A DNA stretch of 64,000 nucleotides from Allobosea sp. (lineage in GTDB: Bacteria > Pseudomonadota > Alphaproteobacteria > Rhizobiales > Beijerinckiaceae): positions 186,001 through 250,000 of the forward strand of contig NZ_JAUYTP010000029.1 of NCBI RefSeq assembly GCF_030695125.1, given 5' to 3'. The translations under genes and the position numbers were made by a program. A model generated the notes under the pieces. It worked only from the letters and a program-made list of their open reading frames with translations. It searched no databases and had not been told where the DNA came from. This document shows positions 25,315 to 34,605 of the stretch, piece by piece (within the stretch, counting starts at the first letter, position 1; the number at the start of each line of letters is the position of its first letter).

Positions 25315-25441
25315 TTTCAATCGTTTCAGATCGGTGGACTCGGCAGGCGCTGCATAGTGTCCGCGCCGTCTGCTTTTGTCAGCCCCGAATTCCGGGCGCG
25401 ATTGGGCCAACGCCAATGCGCGCGCGACATGGAGATGCCGC

Positions 25442-26083
25442 TCAATAGGCCAGGATCAGATCGAACAGCCCGTGATCGATCAGGCCTGCGCCCATGCTGG
25501 GCTCAGCGATCAGTCCCGCCAGAACCCGCTGCAGACTCCGGCGCTCGGTGCCGCCGATCAGGGCGACGCGGTGCTCGGCCGCGTCGGCCGGCGTCGGCGG
25601 AAAGGCGGGGTGAGGCGCCGTCACGCGGCTCGTGCCGAGCCTGACCGAGACGATGCCGTCGCGGCCTGGGAGATCGATCAGCACGCGCTGATCGCCGCCG
25701 CGCCATGTCAGCCAGCCGAGATGCCGCGCCAGCCCCGCGCCGGATTGGCCATCGGCGCGATAAAGTCCCCGCACGACCGCGCTCATCGCCGGCCGCATCG
25801 ACAGCGAGGCCGGCGTCGGATGGGCCAGCAGCTGCCTGTAGGCCGGTGTTTCGACCGCCTCGACGCCGGCGAGATCGTAGACGGTGAGGTAGCGCGTCGC
25901 CGCCCCGCGGCCCGCGACATAGCGTCGGCCCGCCAGGAAGCCCGGCATCGTCAACCGTTCCGGCACATGCTCGAAGCTGTGCCAGTTCTCATACGCCCGC
26001 CGACGATGCGCGGCGACGCCATTGGCGAGGATCAGGAACGCCTCGCCCTGACAGCCGCCACGACCATGCGCGACACCCGTCAC
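25442..26083 (-). CDS. Hypothetical protein, possible dimeric alpha-beta barrel (EthD-like)
   Basis: A 213-residue protein. The first half has features of small dimeric alpha/beta-barrel proteins: YENWHSFEHVPERL, a MPGFLAGRRYV segment and YLTVYDLAGVEAVETPAYR. The second half (GWLTWRGGDQRVLIDLPG and on) is unfamiliar. It overlaps the dehydrogenase gene by 4 bp and ends that short operon. I cannot name a function; such barrels often serve in degradation of aromatic or cyclic substrates. Confidence 0.65.
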   Translation of the reverse strand: MTGVAHGRGGCQGEAFLILANGVAAHRRRAYENWHSFEHVPERLTMPGFLAGRRYVAGRGAATRYLTVYDLAGVEAVETPAYRQLLAHPTPASLSMRPAMSAVVRGLYRADGQSGAGLARHLGWLTWRGGDQRVLIDLPGRDGIVSVRLGTSRVTAPHPAFPPTPADAAEHRVALIGGTERRSLQRVLAGLIAEPSMGAGLIDHGLFDLILAY

Positions 26084-27114
26084 GGCAGCAGCATGATCTT
26101 CGAAGCCGTCCGGCTCTTGGCCCGCGCAAAGGCAGCGACCGCGTCGGCGAGCGGCACGGCCTCGCTGATCAGGAGCCTCATGCGCTGCGGGTCGGCCGCG
26201 AGGAACGCGATCACGCGTGGCCAGGTCTCCAGCGGCGCGCGGTAGCTGCCGCGGATCTGCTGGTGGCGACGCACCAGCTTGGTCAGATCGATCATGGCCG
26301 GCCGGGCGTGAATGCCGCAGATCGTCAGCACGCCGCGCAGCGCCAGCAGTTCGAGCGCTTCGGGCACCAGCGCCGGCACGCCGGCCGCCTCGATGACGAC
26401 GTCGAAGCGGCTGGGCAGGCCGGCGGCCGCGAGGGCCCCGCTGAGGCTCCTGCCGGCCGTGTCGACGGTGTCGGGAAAGCCCAGGGCCCGCAGCGTGGCG
26501 AGACGGGCGGCATCGTCGCGACCGGCGATCACGACGCGCGCCGCGCCCGCCGCCTGCGCAAACAGCGCGATGCCCTGGCCGATCGTGCCGGGGCCGATGA
26601 CCAGGACCGTATCGCCCGGCTGGACCCCGGCCGTATCGACGGCCTCGGCGCAGACGGTCATCGGCTCGGTCAGGGCGGCGAGCGCATCGTCGAGACCGTC
26701 GGGCACGGCGACGCAGTTTTCGGCCGGCGCCACGACCTGCGCGGCGAAGCCGCCATTGCAGCCGACGCCCATGCCGGTCCGGGCCATGCAGTCCTGCGAG
26801 CGCCCGCCGCGGCAGGACGCGCAGACGCCGCAGACGACGGAGGGGCGGGCGACGACGCGGGTTCCGACAGCGAGCGCGGAAACGCCGGCCCCGGCGGCGA
26901 CCACGCGCCCGGAAAACTCGTGCCCGAGCGTGACCGGCATGGCGGCCGTCATCGCCTCATAGCCGGCCGTCCAGTCGGCGATGTGCAGATCGGTGCCGCA
27001 GATCCCCGCCGCGCCGATCGCCAGCAGGACTTCGCCGGGACCGGGCGCGCCAGGTTCGGGCGCGTCGCAGAGCGCGATGCCCGGCGTCGGGGCGAGCTTT
27101 CGCAAGGCCAGCAT
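26080..27114 (-). CDS. Zinc-dependent alcohol dehydrogenase (MDR family)
   Basis: A 344-residue medium-chain dehydrogenase with catalytic-zinc residues in GICGTDLH and LGHEF, structural-zinc cysteines in CGVCASCRGGRSQDC, and the Rossmann motif VIGPGTIGQGIALFAQ. It resembles sorbitol/threonine-type dehydrogenases acting on polyols or hydroxy acids with NAD. It starts 11 bp after the Bug-type binding-protein gene and overlaps the following hypothetical gene, so the three form one transcript. The context suggests a sugar or polyol substrate (inference). Confidence 0.88.
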   Translation of the reverse strand: MLALRKLAPTPGIALCDAPEPGAPGPGEVLLAIGAAGICGTDLHIADWTAGYEAMTAAMPVTLGHEFSGRVVAAGAGVSALAVGTRVVARPSVVCGVCASCRGGRSQDCMARTGMGVGCNGGFAAQVVAPAENCVAVPDGLDDALAALTEPMTVCAEAVDTAGVQPGDTVLVIGPGTIGQGIALFAQAAGAARVVIAGRDDAARLATLRALGFPDTVDTAGRSLSGALAAAGLPSRFDVVIEAAGVPALVPEALELLALRGVLTICGIHARPAMIDLTKLVRRHQQIRGSYRAPLETWPRVIAFLAADPQRMRLLISEAVPLADAVAAFARAKSRTASKIMLLP

Positions 27115-27125
27115 GACGGAGCTCT

Positions 27126-28130
27126 TCAGTCGACCTTGATCGACGCGGTCTTGACCACACCGGCCCAGATCTTCGCGTCCTTCGCCATATAGGCACCGAG
27201 ATCGGCGGCGCTGCCCGGCGCCGGCTCGGCGCCGATCTCGATGAGGCGGGATTTGATCTCGGGCTTCCGCAGCGCGGCGTTGACGGCGTCGTTCAAGACC
27301 TCGACGACGGCGGCCGGGGTGCCCTTGGGCGCCACCAGCGCCACCCAGGCGGACAGGTCGTAGCCGGCATAGCCCTGCTCCGCCACGGTCGGGACCTCGG
27401 GCAGCAGGGCGGTGCGCTTGGCCGTGGTGACGCCGAGAGCCTTCAAGGTGCCGCCCTTGATGTGGCTGGACGCCGCCGCGAGCGTGCAGAACATCACGCT
27501 GATGTTGCCGCTGATCGCGTCATTCAGCGCCGGGGCCTCGCCGCGATAGCTGACATGCTGGACCTGCGCGCCCGAGACGATGCCGAAGAACTCGCCGGCG
27601 AGATGGGCCACCGTGCCGGCGCCGCCCGAGCCGAAGGTGATCGGGTCCTTGCCCGACTTTCCGACCGCCTCCAACTCCTTCATCGTGCTTGCCGGATAGG
27701 CCTTGCCGGCGACCACGACGAAGGGCAGTTTCGCGATCATCGCGACGGGAACGAAATCCCTCTCCCAATCGAACGGCACGCTCGCCTTCAGCGCGGGGTT
27801 GATCACCATCGTCGTCGGTGCGGCGAGCAGCGTGTAGCCGTCCGGATCGGCCTTGGCGACCGCCTGCGAGCCGAGCATGGTCGCGGCCCCGCCGCGGTTC
27901 TCGATGACGAAGCGTTGCTTCAGGACGGCGCCGGCCGCCTCCGCAACGACGCGCGTGACGACATCGACGCCGCCGCCGGCCGCAAACGGGACGATGATCT
28001 GCATCGCCCGGGCCGGATAGGCCTGGGCCCGGGCCGGCCCCGCGGCGGCTGCCGCGAGCAGACCGAGCGCGCTGGCGAGCACGTCGCGGCGGTTGAGTGA
28101 AACGGAAGCGTCAGTCTGCGGCATGCTCAT
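27126..28130 (-). CDS. Bug-type tripartite tricarboxylate transporter binding protein
   Basis: A 334-residue extracytoplasmic binding protein of the Bug/TctC family. A twin-arginine-like signal (NRRDVLASALGLLAAAAAGPARAQA) is followed by the family-defining YPARAMQIIVPFAAGGGVDVVTR and FVIENRGGAATMLGSQAVAKA. Bug proteins bind carboxylates and similar small molecules, usually for a TctA/TctB permease. No permease gene is adjacent, which is common for this expanded family. The ATG at 28130 has AGGGAGG well placed. Genes downstream are a Zn-dehydrogenase and a small barrel protein; a LysR gene is just upstream. Confidence 0.9.
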   Translation of the reverse strand: MSMPQTDASVSLNRRDVLASALGLLAAAAAGPARAQAYPARAMQIIVPFAAGGGVDVVTRVVAEAAGAVLKQRFVIENRGGAATMLGSQAVAKADPDGYTLLAAPTTMVINPALKASVPFDWERDFVPVAMIAKLPFVVVAGKAYPASTMKELEAVGKSGKDPITFGSGGAGTVAHLAGEFFGIVSGAQVQHVSYRGEAPALNDAISGNISVMFCTLAAASSHIKGGTLKALGVTTAKRTALLPEVPTVAEQGYAGYDLSAWVALVAPKGTPAAVVEVLNDAVNAALRKPEIKSRLIEIGAEPAPGSAADLGAYMAKDAKIWAGVVKTASIKVD

Positions 28131-28224
28131 CGTAGCGATCCTCCCTGATCGTCCTTGGCCACGACAAGGCCATCGATCCCCAGATGCGACAACAGCGAAA
28201 TCTGCGCGGATCGATAGCCTGAGG

Positions 28225-29127
28225 CTATGCTTCGGCGGCGATCGTCGCAATCTCCGCCCGCAAGGCGCTCTCGAACCGCTGCAGCAGCCGGCTGCGCGCC
28301 CGCTCGGCATGGCGATGCAGGTAGACCTCGTAGCTCGCCGGGTGGTCGAGCGGTAGCACGGCCACGCGGCCGCGGTCGGCGGCAAGCGCGCTGAAGCGGT
28401 CGACGATGGCGAGCCCCAGCCCTGCCTCGGCGAACCCGATCGCCGTCTCGGCGAAGCGCGCGACATGGGTGCGGCCCGGCACCACCCCGCCATCGCGCAG
28501 AACGGCGTCGACGACCCGGCCATGGACCGATTGCGGCTCGAAAACGATCAGCGGCACGTCGGCCAGGGCTGCGGGCGCCAGTTGGGCCTGCGATGCCAGC
28601 GGCCAGCCCCGCGGGCAGACCGCGACCGCCGGCGCGCAACCGACACTGACGCTGCGGATGTCCGCATGCAGGATCGGGAACAGGGTCACGGCGCTCTCGC
28701 CCTGGCCCGAGAGCAGATAGTCCATCACCTGGCTGACCGAGAGGATGTCGACATGCAGGCTCAGCCCGGCATGGTCCGCCAGCAGACGCGCCGCCGCACG
28801 GATGATCAGGACCCGCCCGACGCTGGGCGAGCCCCCCAGCCGAAACGAGCCGGTATCGGCGCGGGCGAGTTTCAACGCCCGCGCGAGAGCGCCCTCGAGC
28901 TGATCGAAGGCGCGCTCGACCTCGCCGAGCAGCCGATGCGCCTCGGCTGTCGGCGTCAGCCGCCCGCCATGCCGCTCGAACAGCGCGAACGCGCAGACAT
29001 CCTCAATGCGCCGGATCATCTTGGTGACGGTGGGCTGGGCGATGCCGAGTTCTCGCGCCGCACCGACCATGGTGCGGGTTCGCATCACGGCGCGGAAGAC
29101 CTCGATCTGCCGGAGCGTGAGCAGCAT
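28225..29127 (-). CDS. LysR-family transcriptional regulator
   Basis: A 300-residue regulator with an N-terminal winged helix-turn-helix (MLLTLRQIEVFRAVMRTRTM; LGIAQPTVTKMIRRIED) and a C-terminal ligand-sensing domain. It lies 95 bp upstream of the Bug-protein gene on the same strand and 143 bp after the dehydratase gene, so it probably controls the sugar-acid genes on either side. LysR inducers are typically pathway intermediates. The ATG at 29127 is chosen over an open frame to 29199 because the HTH begins at once. Confidence 0.92.
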   Translation of the reverse strand: MLLTLRQIEVFRAVMRTRTMVGAARELGIAQPTVTKMIRRIEDVCAFALFERHGGRLTPTAEAHRLLGEVERAFDQLEGALARALKLARADTGSFRLGGSPSVGRVLIIRAAARLLADHAGLSLHVDILSVSQVMDYLLSGQGESAVTLFPILHADIRSVSVGCAPAVAVCPRGWPLASQAQLAPAALADVPLIVFEPQSVHGRVVDAVLRDGGVVPGRTHVARFAETAIGFAEAGLGLAIVDRFSALAADRGRVAVLPLDHPASYEVYLHRHAERARSRLLQRFESALRAEIATIAAEA

Positions 29128-29270
29128 GGCGCGGCGATCCCGGAAAGCACGGGCGACGACGACCGCCCCCGCGAGCGATCGCCGGTCGAGACCGCCCACC
29201 CCGCCGCCCGGCGCCGCTCCGCGGGCCGGCCGACAGGACCAGGACTGTGTCGAGGCCCGGAAGCCGAAGC

Positions 29271-31094
29271 TCAGTGATTGTCGCGCGGGATGCCGAACTT
29301 CTTGTGGATCTTCTGGTACTTGACCGCCGGCTTCAGCACCATGCCCTCCGACAGTTCGCCGACGATCTTGCGCTGGATTTCCTGCCAGGGCGTCTGGCTC
29401 TTCGGGTATTTGTAGCCGCCCGCCGCCTTCAGCGCCGCGCGGCGCTTCTCGAGTTCCTCCTCCGAGATCAGGATATCGGCCGAGCGCTTGGTCAGATCGA
29501 TGCGGACCTTGTCGCCTGTCCTGAGCAAGGCGAGCCCGCCGCCCGTCGCCGCTTCCGGCGACGCGTTCAGGATCGACGGCGACCCGGATGTGCCCGACTG
29601 GCGCCCGTCGCCGACGCAGGCGAGCGCGGTCACGCCCTTCTTGATCAGGTAATCCGGCGGCCGCATGTTCACCACCTCCGCCGCGCCCGGATAGCCGATC
29701 GGCCCGACGCCGCGGATGAAGAGGATGCAGTGCTCGTCGATGGCGAGCGCCGGATCGTCGATGCGGTGGTGGTAGTCCTCCGGCCCGTCGAAGACGATGG
29801 CGCGGCCCTCGAAGGCGTTGGGGTCCTTGGGGTTCTCCAGATAGCGCTTGCGGAACTCCGGCGTGATCACGCTGGTCTTCATGATCGCGGAATCGAACAG
29901 ATTGCCGGAGATGTTGAGGAAGCCCGACTGCGCCTTCATCGGCTCGTCATAAGTCTTGATGACGCGCCGGTCCTCGGAGAAGAAGCCCTCGCAGTTCTCC
30001 GCCAGGGTCCGGCCATTGACGGTCAGCGCCGGCTTGATCTTGCCCTTGGCGACGAGCTCCGCCACCACGGCGGGGACGCCGCCGGCCCGATAGTAATCCT
30101 CGCCGAGATACTCGCCGGCCGGCTGGAGATTGACCAGCAGCGGCACGTCGTAGCCGATCGTCGTCCAGTCCTCGTTGTCGAGGGCGACGCCGATATGCTT
30201 GGCGATGGCGTTGACGTGGATCGGCGCATTGGTCGAGCCGCCGATCGCCGAGTTGACGACGATGGTGTTCTCGAAGGCTTCGCGCGTCAGGATCTTGGAG
30301 GGGATGAGGTTCTCCCAGACCATGTCGACGATGCGCTTGCCGGTGAGATAGGCCATCTCGTAGCGGTCGCGATAGGGCGCGGGAATCGCGGCGCCGCCGG
30401 GCAGCGTCATGCCCATCGCCTCGGCGAGCGAGTTCATGGTCGAGGCCGTGCCCATGGTGTTGCAGTGCCCGGCCGACGGCGCCGACGAGGCGACGAGCTC
30501 GACGAAGCCTTTGTAGTCGATCTCGCCGGCGGCCATCATCTGACGGGCCTTCCAGACGATCGTGCCCGAGCCGGTGCGCTCGCCGCGGAAATTGCCGTTC
30601 AGCATCGGCCCGCCCGGCAGGGCGATCGCCGGAATGTCCACCGTCGCCGCCGCCATGATCTGCGCCGGGGTGGTCTTGTCGCAGCCCGTCGTCAGCACGA
30701 CGCCGTCGAGCGGATAGCCGTAGAGGATTTCCACCAGCGAGAGATATTGCAGGTTGCGATCGAGGCTCGCGGTCGGGCGCTTGCAGGTTTCCTGGATCGG
30801 GTGGATCGGGAACTCGAAGGGCACGCCGCCGCGCTCGCGGATACCGTCGCGGACGCGATGCGCCAGCTCGATATGGTGGCGGTTGCAGGGCGCGATGTCG
30901 GACCCCGTCTGGGCGATGCCGATGATCGGCCGGCCGGACTGCAGCTCGTCGCGCGACAGGCCGAAATTCATCGTGCGCTCGATGTAAAGCGCGGTCATGT
31001 CGGCATTGGCGGGATTGTCGAACCAGGCCTTCGAGCGCAGCTGCTCGGGCTTGATCTTGCGGACAGGCTTCTTGCCTACGGGAGTCTTGGCCAT
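29271..31094 (-). CDS. IlvD/Edd-family sugar-acid dehydratase
   Basis: A 607-residue Fe-S dehydratase. Cysteines expected for the cluster are visible in [24 protein letters not shown] and [27 protein letters not shown] and [18 protein letters not shown] are further family motifs. The length and N terminus ([21 protein letters not shown]) fit the branch acting on sugar acids such as L-arabonate or D-xylonate rather than the branched-chain amino-acid enzyme IlvD. It has its own candidate promoter with an overlapping inverted repeat. It probably yields a 2-keto-3-deoxy sugar acid for the dehydrogenases downstream (inference). Confidence 0.88.
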   Translation of the reverse strand: MAKTPVGKKPVRKIKPEQLRSKAWFDNPANADMTALYIERTMNFGLSRDELQSGRPIIGIAQTGSDIAPCNRHHIELAHRVRDGIRERGGVPFEFPIHPIQETCKRPTASLDRNLQYLSLVEILYGYPLDGVVLTTGCDKTTPAQIMAAATVDIPAIALPGGPMLNGNFRGERTGSGTIVWKARQMMAAGEIDYKGFVELVASSAPSAGHCNTMGTASTMNSLAEAMGMTLPGGAAIPAPYRDRYEMAYLTGKRIVDMVWENLIPSKILTREAFENTIVVNSAIGGSTNAPIHVNAIAKHIGVALDNEDWTTIGYDVPLLVNLQPAGEYLGEDYYRAGGVPAVVAELVAKGKIKPALTVNGRTLAENCEGFFSEDRRVIKTYDEPMKAQSGFLNISGNLFDSAIMKTSVITPEFRKRYLENPKDPNAFEGRAIVFDGPEDYHHRIDDPALAIDEHCILFIRGVGPIGYPGAAEVVNMRPPDYLIKKGVTALACVGDGRQSGTSGSPSILNASPEAATGGGLALLRTGDKVRIDLTKRSADILISEEELEKRRAALKAAGGYKYPKSQTPWQEIQRKIVGELSEGMVLKPAVKYQKIHKKFGIPRDNH

Positions 31095-31221
31095 CCTCGT
31101 CTTCCTCTCGCGCGACGCGACACTGACGGCCGCTTGTCGATCTCATTCAACCAATGTGAGACAGGCTCATCATGCCCATCGCCCGGCCCCGGGCAAGAGC
31201 CGGCTCGCGGGATAGTCATAC

Positions 31222-31250
31222 TATTTACGCGCCCTGCATACAGCATGCAA
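31222..31250 (-). promoter_or_regulatory. Candidate promoter and operator of the dehydratase gene
   Basis: On the minus strand, TTGCAT (complement of 31245-31250) and TAAATA (complement of 31222-31227) are exactly 17 bp apart. An inverted repeat tgcat-acagc-atgca (31235-31249) overlaps the -35 box, a natural repressor site. The predicted leader is about 120 nt. The 268-bp gap to the divergent aminotransferase gene holds no gene. Confidence 0.5.
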
Positions 31251-31362
31251 TAATGTCGTCGCCATCGGCGGTGCTTGCCAGCCGCGGCGATTTGAAGCCA
31301 AGACAAAGACAAGGCCCCGGCAAGAGCGGGCCGTGTCGCGATCCAGCCCGAGGAAGCCCGCC

Positions 31363-32547
31363 ATGACACTCCATGTCGTCCCGTCCTTCGCCCGCATCGG
31401 CGAGGAAAACGCCTTCGCCGTGCTGGCGCGCGCCACGGAATTGCAGCGACAGGGCAAGGACATCATCAATCTCGGCATCGGCCAGCCCGACTTCCCGACG
31501 CCCGACCACATCGTCGAGGCCGCGGTGAAGGCGCTGCGCGACGGCCACCATGGCTATACGCCCGCCAACGGCATCCTGCCGCTGCGCGAGGCGGTCGCGG
31601 CTGATCTGCACAAGCGCTTCCAGGTCGAGGTGTCGCCCGAGAGCGTGATGATCGTGCCCGGCGGCAAGGTCACCATGTTCATGGCGATCCTGATGTTCGG
31701 CGAGCCCGGTGCCGAAATCCTCTATCCCGACCCCGGGTTCCCGATCTACCGCTCGATGATCGAATACACCGGCGCGACGCCGGTTCCGGTGCCGATCCGC
31801 GAGGAGAACGGCTTCGCCTTCTCGGCCGAGGAAACGCTGGCGCTGATCACGCCCAAGACCCGGCTGTTGATCATCAACTCGCCGGCCAACCCGACCGGCG
31901 GCGTCACGCCCAAGACCGAAGTCGACAAGCTCGTCGCCGGCCTCGCCAAATTCCCCGACGTCGCGATCATGTCCGACGAGATCTACGACCAGATGCTCTA
32001 TGACGGAGAGCAGCATGTCTGCCTGCTGTCCTACCCCGAAATCCGGGACCGGCTGATCCTGCTCAATGGCTGGTCGAAGACCTATGCCATGACCGGCTGG
32101 CGCATGGGCTGGTCGGTCTGGCCCAAGCCCCTCTATGACAACGCCCGCAAGCTCGCGGTGAATTCGCACTCCTGCGTCAACGCCCCCGCCCAATGGGCCG
32201 GTCTCGCGGCGCTCACCGGCCCGCAGGACGCGGTCGGCATGATGCTGGCCGAGTTCGACACGCGCCGGAAGGCGGTGGTGAAGGGGCTCAACGCCCTGCC
32301 CGGCATCTCCTGCATCGTGCCCAAGGGCGCATTCTACGCCTTCCCGAACGTCTCGCAGACCGGCTGGAAGGCGAAGAAACTCGCCTCGGCGCTGCTGGAG
32401 GAAGCTGGCGTCGCCACGATCGGCGGGCCCGATTTCGGCGTCCATGGCGAGGGCTATATCCGCCTTTCCTACGCCAATTCGCTTGTGAATATCGAGCGCG
32501 CGCTCGCGCGCATGGGCACGTTCCTGACAGACCACAAAGCCACCTGA
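31363..32547 (+). CDS. PLP-dependent aminotransferase (class I/II)
   Basis: A 394-residue fold-type I aminotransferase. Visible motifs are NLGIGQPDFPTPDHI, YTPANGILPLREAVA, INSPANPTGGV, the Asp/Tyr pair in MSDEIYDQMLYDG, and the PLP lysine in LNGWSKTYAMTGWRMGW. It is closest in style to aspartate- or alanine-type transaminases of bacterial subgroup I-gamma; substrate specificity cannot be read. The ATG at 31363 has GAGGAAG upstream. The SMR gene starts 11 bp after its stop. Confidence 0.9.
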   Translation: MTLHVVPSFARIGEENAFAVLARATELQRQGKDIINLGIGQPDFPTPDHIVEAAVKALRDGHHGYTPANGILPLREAVAADLHKRFQVEVSPESVMIVPGGKVTMFMAILMFGEPGAEILYPDPGFPIYRSMIEYTGATPVPVPIREENGFAFSAEETLALITPKTRLLIINSPANPTGGVTPKTEVDKLVAGLAKFPDVAIMSDEIYDQMLYDGEQHVCLLSYPEIRDRLILLNGWSKTYAMTGWRMGWSVWPKPLYDNARKLAVNSHSCVNAPAQWAGLAALTGPQDAVGMMLAEFDTRRKAVVKGLNALPGISCIVPKGAFYAFPNVSQTGWKAKKLASALLEEAGVATIGGPDFGVHGEGYIRLSYANSLVNIERALARMGTFLTDHKAT

Positions 32548-32558
32548 GCCAGAGACCG

Positions 32559-32903
32559 ATGACCTTCAGCAGCGCGAGCTATCTCTATCTGGCGGCCGCG
32601 ATCGTCAGCGAGGTCATCGGCACCTCGGCGCTCAAGGCGTCGAACGAGTTCACGCGGCCCGTGCCGACGCTGATCATGCTGGCCGCCTTTCTCAGCGCCT
32701 TCTATTTCCTGACGCTGACCCTGCGGACGATCCCCGTCGGCGTCGCCTATGCGATCTGGTCGGGCGTCGGCATCATCATGATCAGCATCATCGCCAGGGT
32801 GCTGTTCGGCCAGAAGCTCGATGCGCCAGCGATCATCGGGATGGGCCTGATCGTTGCCGGCGTGCTGGTGATCAACCTGTTCTCGAAATCGACAGCGCAT
32901 TGA
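32559..32903 (+). CDS. SMR-family small multidrug resistance transporter (EmrE-like)
   Basis: A 114-residue, four-helix inner-membrane protein of the small multidrug resistance family. The conserved membrane glutamate that couples protons to drug export is in LYLAAAIVSEVIGTSALKAS, and the third and fourth helices (VGVAYAIWSGVGII; GMGLIVAGVLVINL) match EmrE. It works as a dimer exporting cationic compounds such as quaternary ammonium. It follows the aminotransferase closely; a functional link is not obvious. There is no second SMR gene nearby, so it is presumably a homodimer. Confidence 0.93.
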   Translation: MTFSSASYLYLAAAIVSEVIGTSALKASNEFTRPVPTLIMLAAFLSAFYFLTLTLRTIPVGVAYAIWSGVGIIMISIIARVLFGQKLDAPAIIGMGLIVAGVLVINLFSKSTAH

Positions 32904-32911
32904 CGCCAAGC

Positions 32912-33014
32912 GTCATTCTCGGGCGAAGCAAAGCGCAGACCCGAGAATCTCCGTCAGGATGAAGCTACGGCGCCGCGTTCGGCATGAGATGCTCGGGTCC
33001 AGCCCGAGCAAGAC
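32912..33014. repeat. Family B palindromic repeat, copy 2
   Basis: About 103 bp starting gtcattctcgggcg, with cccgagaatctc in the middle and gatgctcggg then agcccgagcaagac at the end. It sits between the convergent SMR and DUF3108 genes. A 25-bp stretch in the middle makes it longer than copy 3. Confidence 0.7.
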
Positions 33015-33024
33015 GCCGTCCGCC

Positions 33025-33849
33025 TCAGTCCCGCTTCGCAGCGCTCGCCGTCACGCCCGGATCGACCTTGAAGCTCGAGGCTTCGAGCACCGCGGTGCCG
33101 ATCATCGTCTTCACCGAGACGCGCACGGGCACCATCAGATTGGTGCCGGCCACCGGCGCGAGCCAGGTGCTGATGTCCTTGTTCTCGGTCATGAACTTCG
33201 TGCTCGGCCGCAGGGCGCGATGGCCGGCGATCGGCACATAGCGCACCTGGCAGACCGCGACAGGGCCGCTATAGCCCTCGAGCTTGACCTCGCGCGTGCC
33301 GGCAGGGCTGAGCTTAATGTCGTAGCGCGCCGCCCCGTCGAAGATCTGCAGCGTGCGGTTGCAGGCGTTCGCCAGGCCCTTGCCGTTCACCGGCATCAGG
33401 AAGGCGCTGAGCGGATCGATGATGTTGCGCCGATGCCCGTCGTTCAGCGGCACCCGGTCGGCTTTGGCGTCGATCGGCGGCTCGATCTCGACCGCCGCGA
33501 CGCTGTTGGCGTCGAGCGCCATGCGCACGGTGCGGCTCTCGCTGGAACTGGCGGAACTGACGGCGAAGTTCGCCGGCGACAATTTCACGCCGTTGAGGCT
33601 GCCGCTCGCGGCGCCCGAGCCGCGCCCACCCGTGAAGCCGCCGATCAGCCCGGTCAGCTTGGCGGTGAGATCGAGCTTGTAGGCGGAGCCGTCGATGCCG
33701 CCGGTCAGGCTGGCGGTGCCCAGCGTCAGGCCCAGCAGCGACACGTCATAGCGCGCATCGAGCGAGGCGGCGCGGGCGGTGGGGGCTGCGACAGCGCCGC
33801 CGATGGCGAGAATGCACCCGGCCAGGGACAATGCGATGGCGGGTTTCAT
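33025..33849 (-). CDS. DUF3108-domain exported protein
   Basis: A 274-residue exported protein. A signal peptide (MKPAIALSLAGCILAIGGAVAA) is followed by a DUF3108-like beta-rich domain: YDVSLLGLTLGTASLTGGID, DPLSAFLMPVN and LEGYSGPVAVCQVRYVPIAGH. The family is periplasmic and of unknown function, often near envelope genes. The ATG at 33849 is picked because the signal starts there; the frame is open to 33960. The gene is transcribed divergently from rpmB. Confidence 0.85.
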   Translation of the reverse strand: MKPAIALSLAGCILAIGGAVAAPTARAASLDARYDVSLLGLTLGTASLTGGIDGSAYKLDLTAKLTGLIGGFTGGRGSGAASGSLNGVKLSPANFAVSSASSSESRTVRMALDANSVAAVEIEPPIDAKADRVPLNDGHRRNIIDPLSAFLMPVNGKGLANACNRTLQIFDGAARYDIKLSPAGTREVKLEGYSGPVAVCQVRYVPIAGHRALRPSTKFMTENKDISTWLAPVAGTNLMVPVRVSVKTMIGTAVLEASSFKVDPGVTASAAKRD

Positions 33850-34024
33850 CCACTTCCTCCGGGCTGAGCGAGCATTGGGACAAGCCGAGCAATGGGGTGA
33901 GACATGCATGGCGATTCGGTCTGAATCGTGACCCTTTTCGCGAGGCTTGGCGAGCAGCAATGCAGCCCGCCCGGCTCCACCCGCATCACGGGTACGGGAT
34001 CGACGGACCCTGCACGACTTTTCC

Positions 34025-34053
34025 TTGACGCGCCTGCCAGCCTTGGCTATGCA
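34025..34053 (+). promoter_or_regulatory. Candidate promoter of rpmB
   Basis: TTGACG (34025-34030) and TATGCA (34048-34053) are separated by 17 bp, a good housekeeping-type promoter with a leader of about 90 nt before rpmB. The rest of the 299-bp gap 33850-34148 shows no gene. Confidence 0.6.
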
Positions 34054-34148
34054 ACCGCGACTTCAATTTGACTTCCGGTGCTCATGTCCGGCACGTCGCG
34101 TGTCGGCATTTTTGTTTGAGCCAGCCGGTTGATTTAGGGAACGATACC

Positions 34149-34436
34149 ATGGCGCGCCGTTGCGAACTGACCGGGAAAGCCACCCAGACCGGCCACCTCG
34201 TCAGCCACTCGAACCACAAGACGAAGACCGTGTTCCGTCCGAACCTGGTCAACGTCACCCTGCAGTCCGATGCGCTCGGTCGCTCGGTGCGTCTGCGGAT
34301 CTCCGCCAACGCGCTGCGCACGGTCGATCACCGCGGCGGCCTCGACGCCTTCCTGGTCAAGGCCCCGGCTGCCGACCTGTCGACCGGCGCCCTGACGCTG
34401 AAGCGCGACATCGAGAAGAAGCTCGCCACCGCCTGA
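34149..34436 (+). CDS. rpmB: Ribosomal protein L28
   Basis: A 95-residue L28 of the large subunit, full length for alphaproteobacteria. The N terminus [20 protein letters not shown] is diagnostic, followed by [18 protein letters not shown] and [20 protein letters not shown]. It is monocistronic here, between its own promoter and a strong terminator. rpmG is not adjacent. Confidence 0.97.
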   Translation: MARRCELTGKATQTGHLVSHSNHKTKTVFRPNLVNVTLQSDALGRSVRLRISANALRTVDHRGGLDAFLVKAPAADLSTGALTLKRDIEKKLATA

Positions 34437-34464
34437 GCGGGGACGTCTCTTCCGGACGAAACGA

Positions 34465-34487
34465 AGCGGCCGCGAGGCCGCTTTTTT
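34465..34487 (+). terminator. Rho-independent terminator after rpmB
   Basis: A perfect 7-bp stem, agcggcc (34465-34471) and ggccgct (34476-34482), with a 4-nt gcga loop, is followed by six T residues. It ends rpmB transcription 28 bp after the stop codon. Confidence 0.93.
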
Positions 34488-34503
34488 CGTTTGGGAAAGG
34501 CTC

Positions 34504-34579
34504 GTCATTCTCGGGCGGAGCGAAGCGCGGACCCGAGAATCTCCGGGGAGAGATGCTCGGGTCTGCGCCCGAGCATGAC
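34504..34579. repeat. Family B palindromic repeat, copy 3
   Basis: A compact 76-bp copy: gtcattctcgggcg, then cccgagaatctcc, agagatgctcggg and cccgagcatgac. It lies between rpmB with its terminator and the convergent phytase-like gene. It is the cleanest copy of this family in the window. Confidence 0.75.
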
Positions 34580-34605
34580 GTGGTGTGGGCCGGACGTAGC
34601 CGCCG

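Noticed and set aside
33850..34148. A coding sequence in the gap before rpmB (an in-frame ATG at 34068 extends L28)
   Set aside because: The extension lacks conservation-like features and L28 begins canonically at [10 protein letters not shown]; the gap is better read as a promoter and leader.
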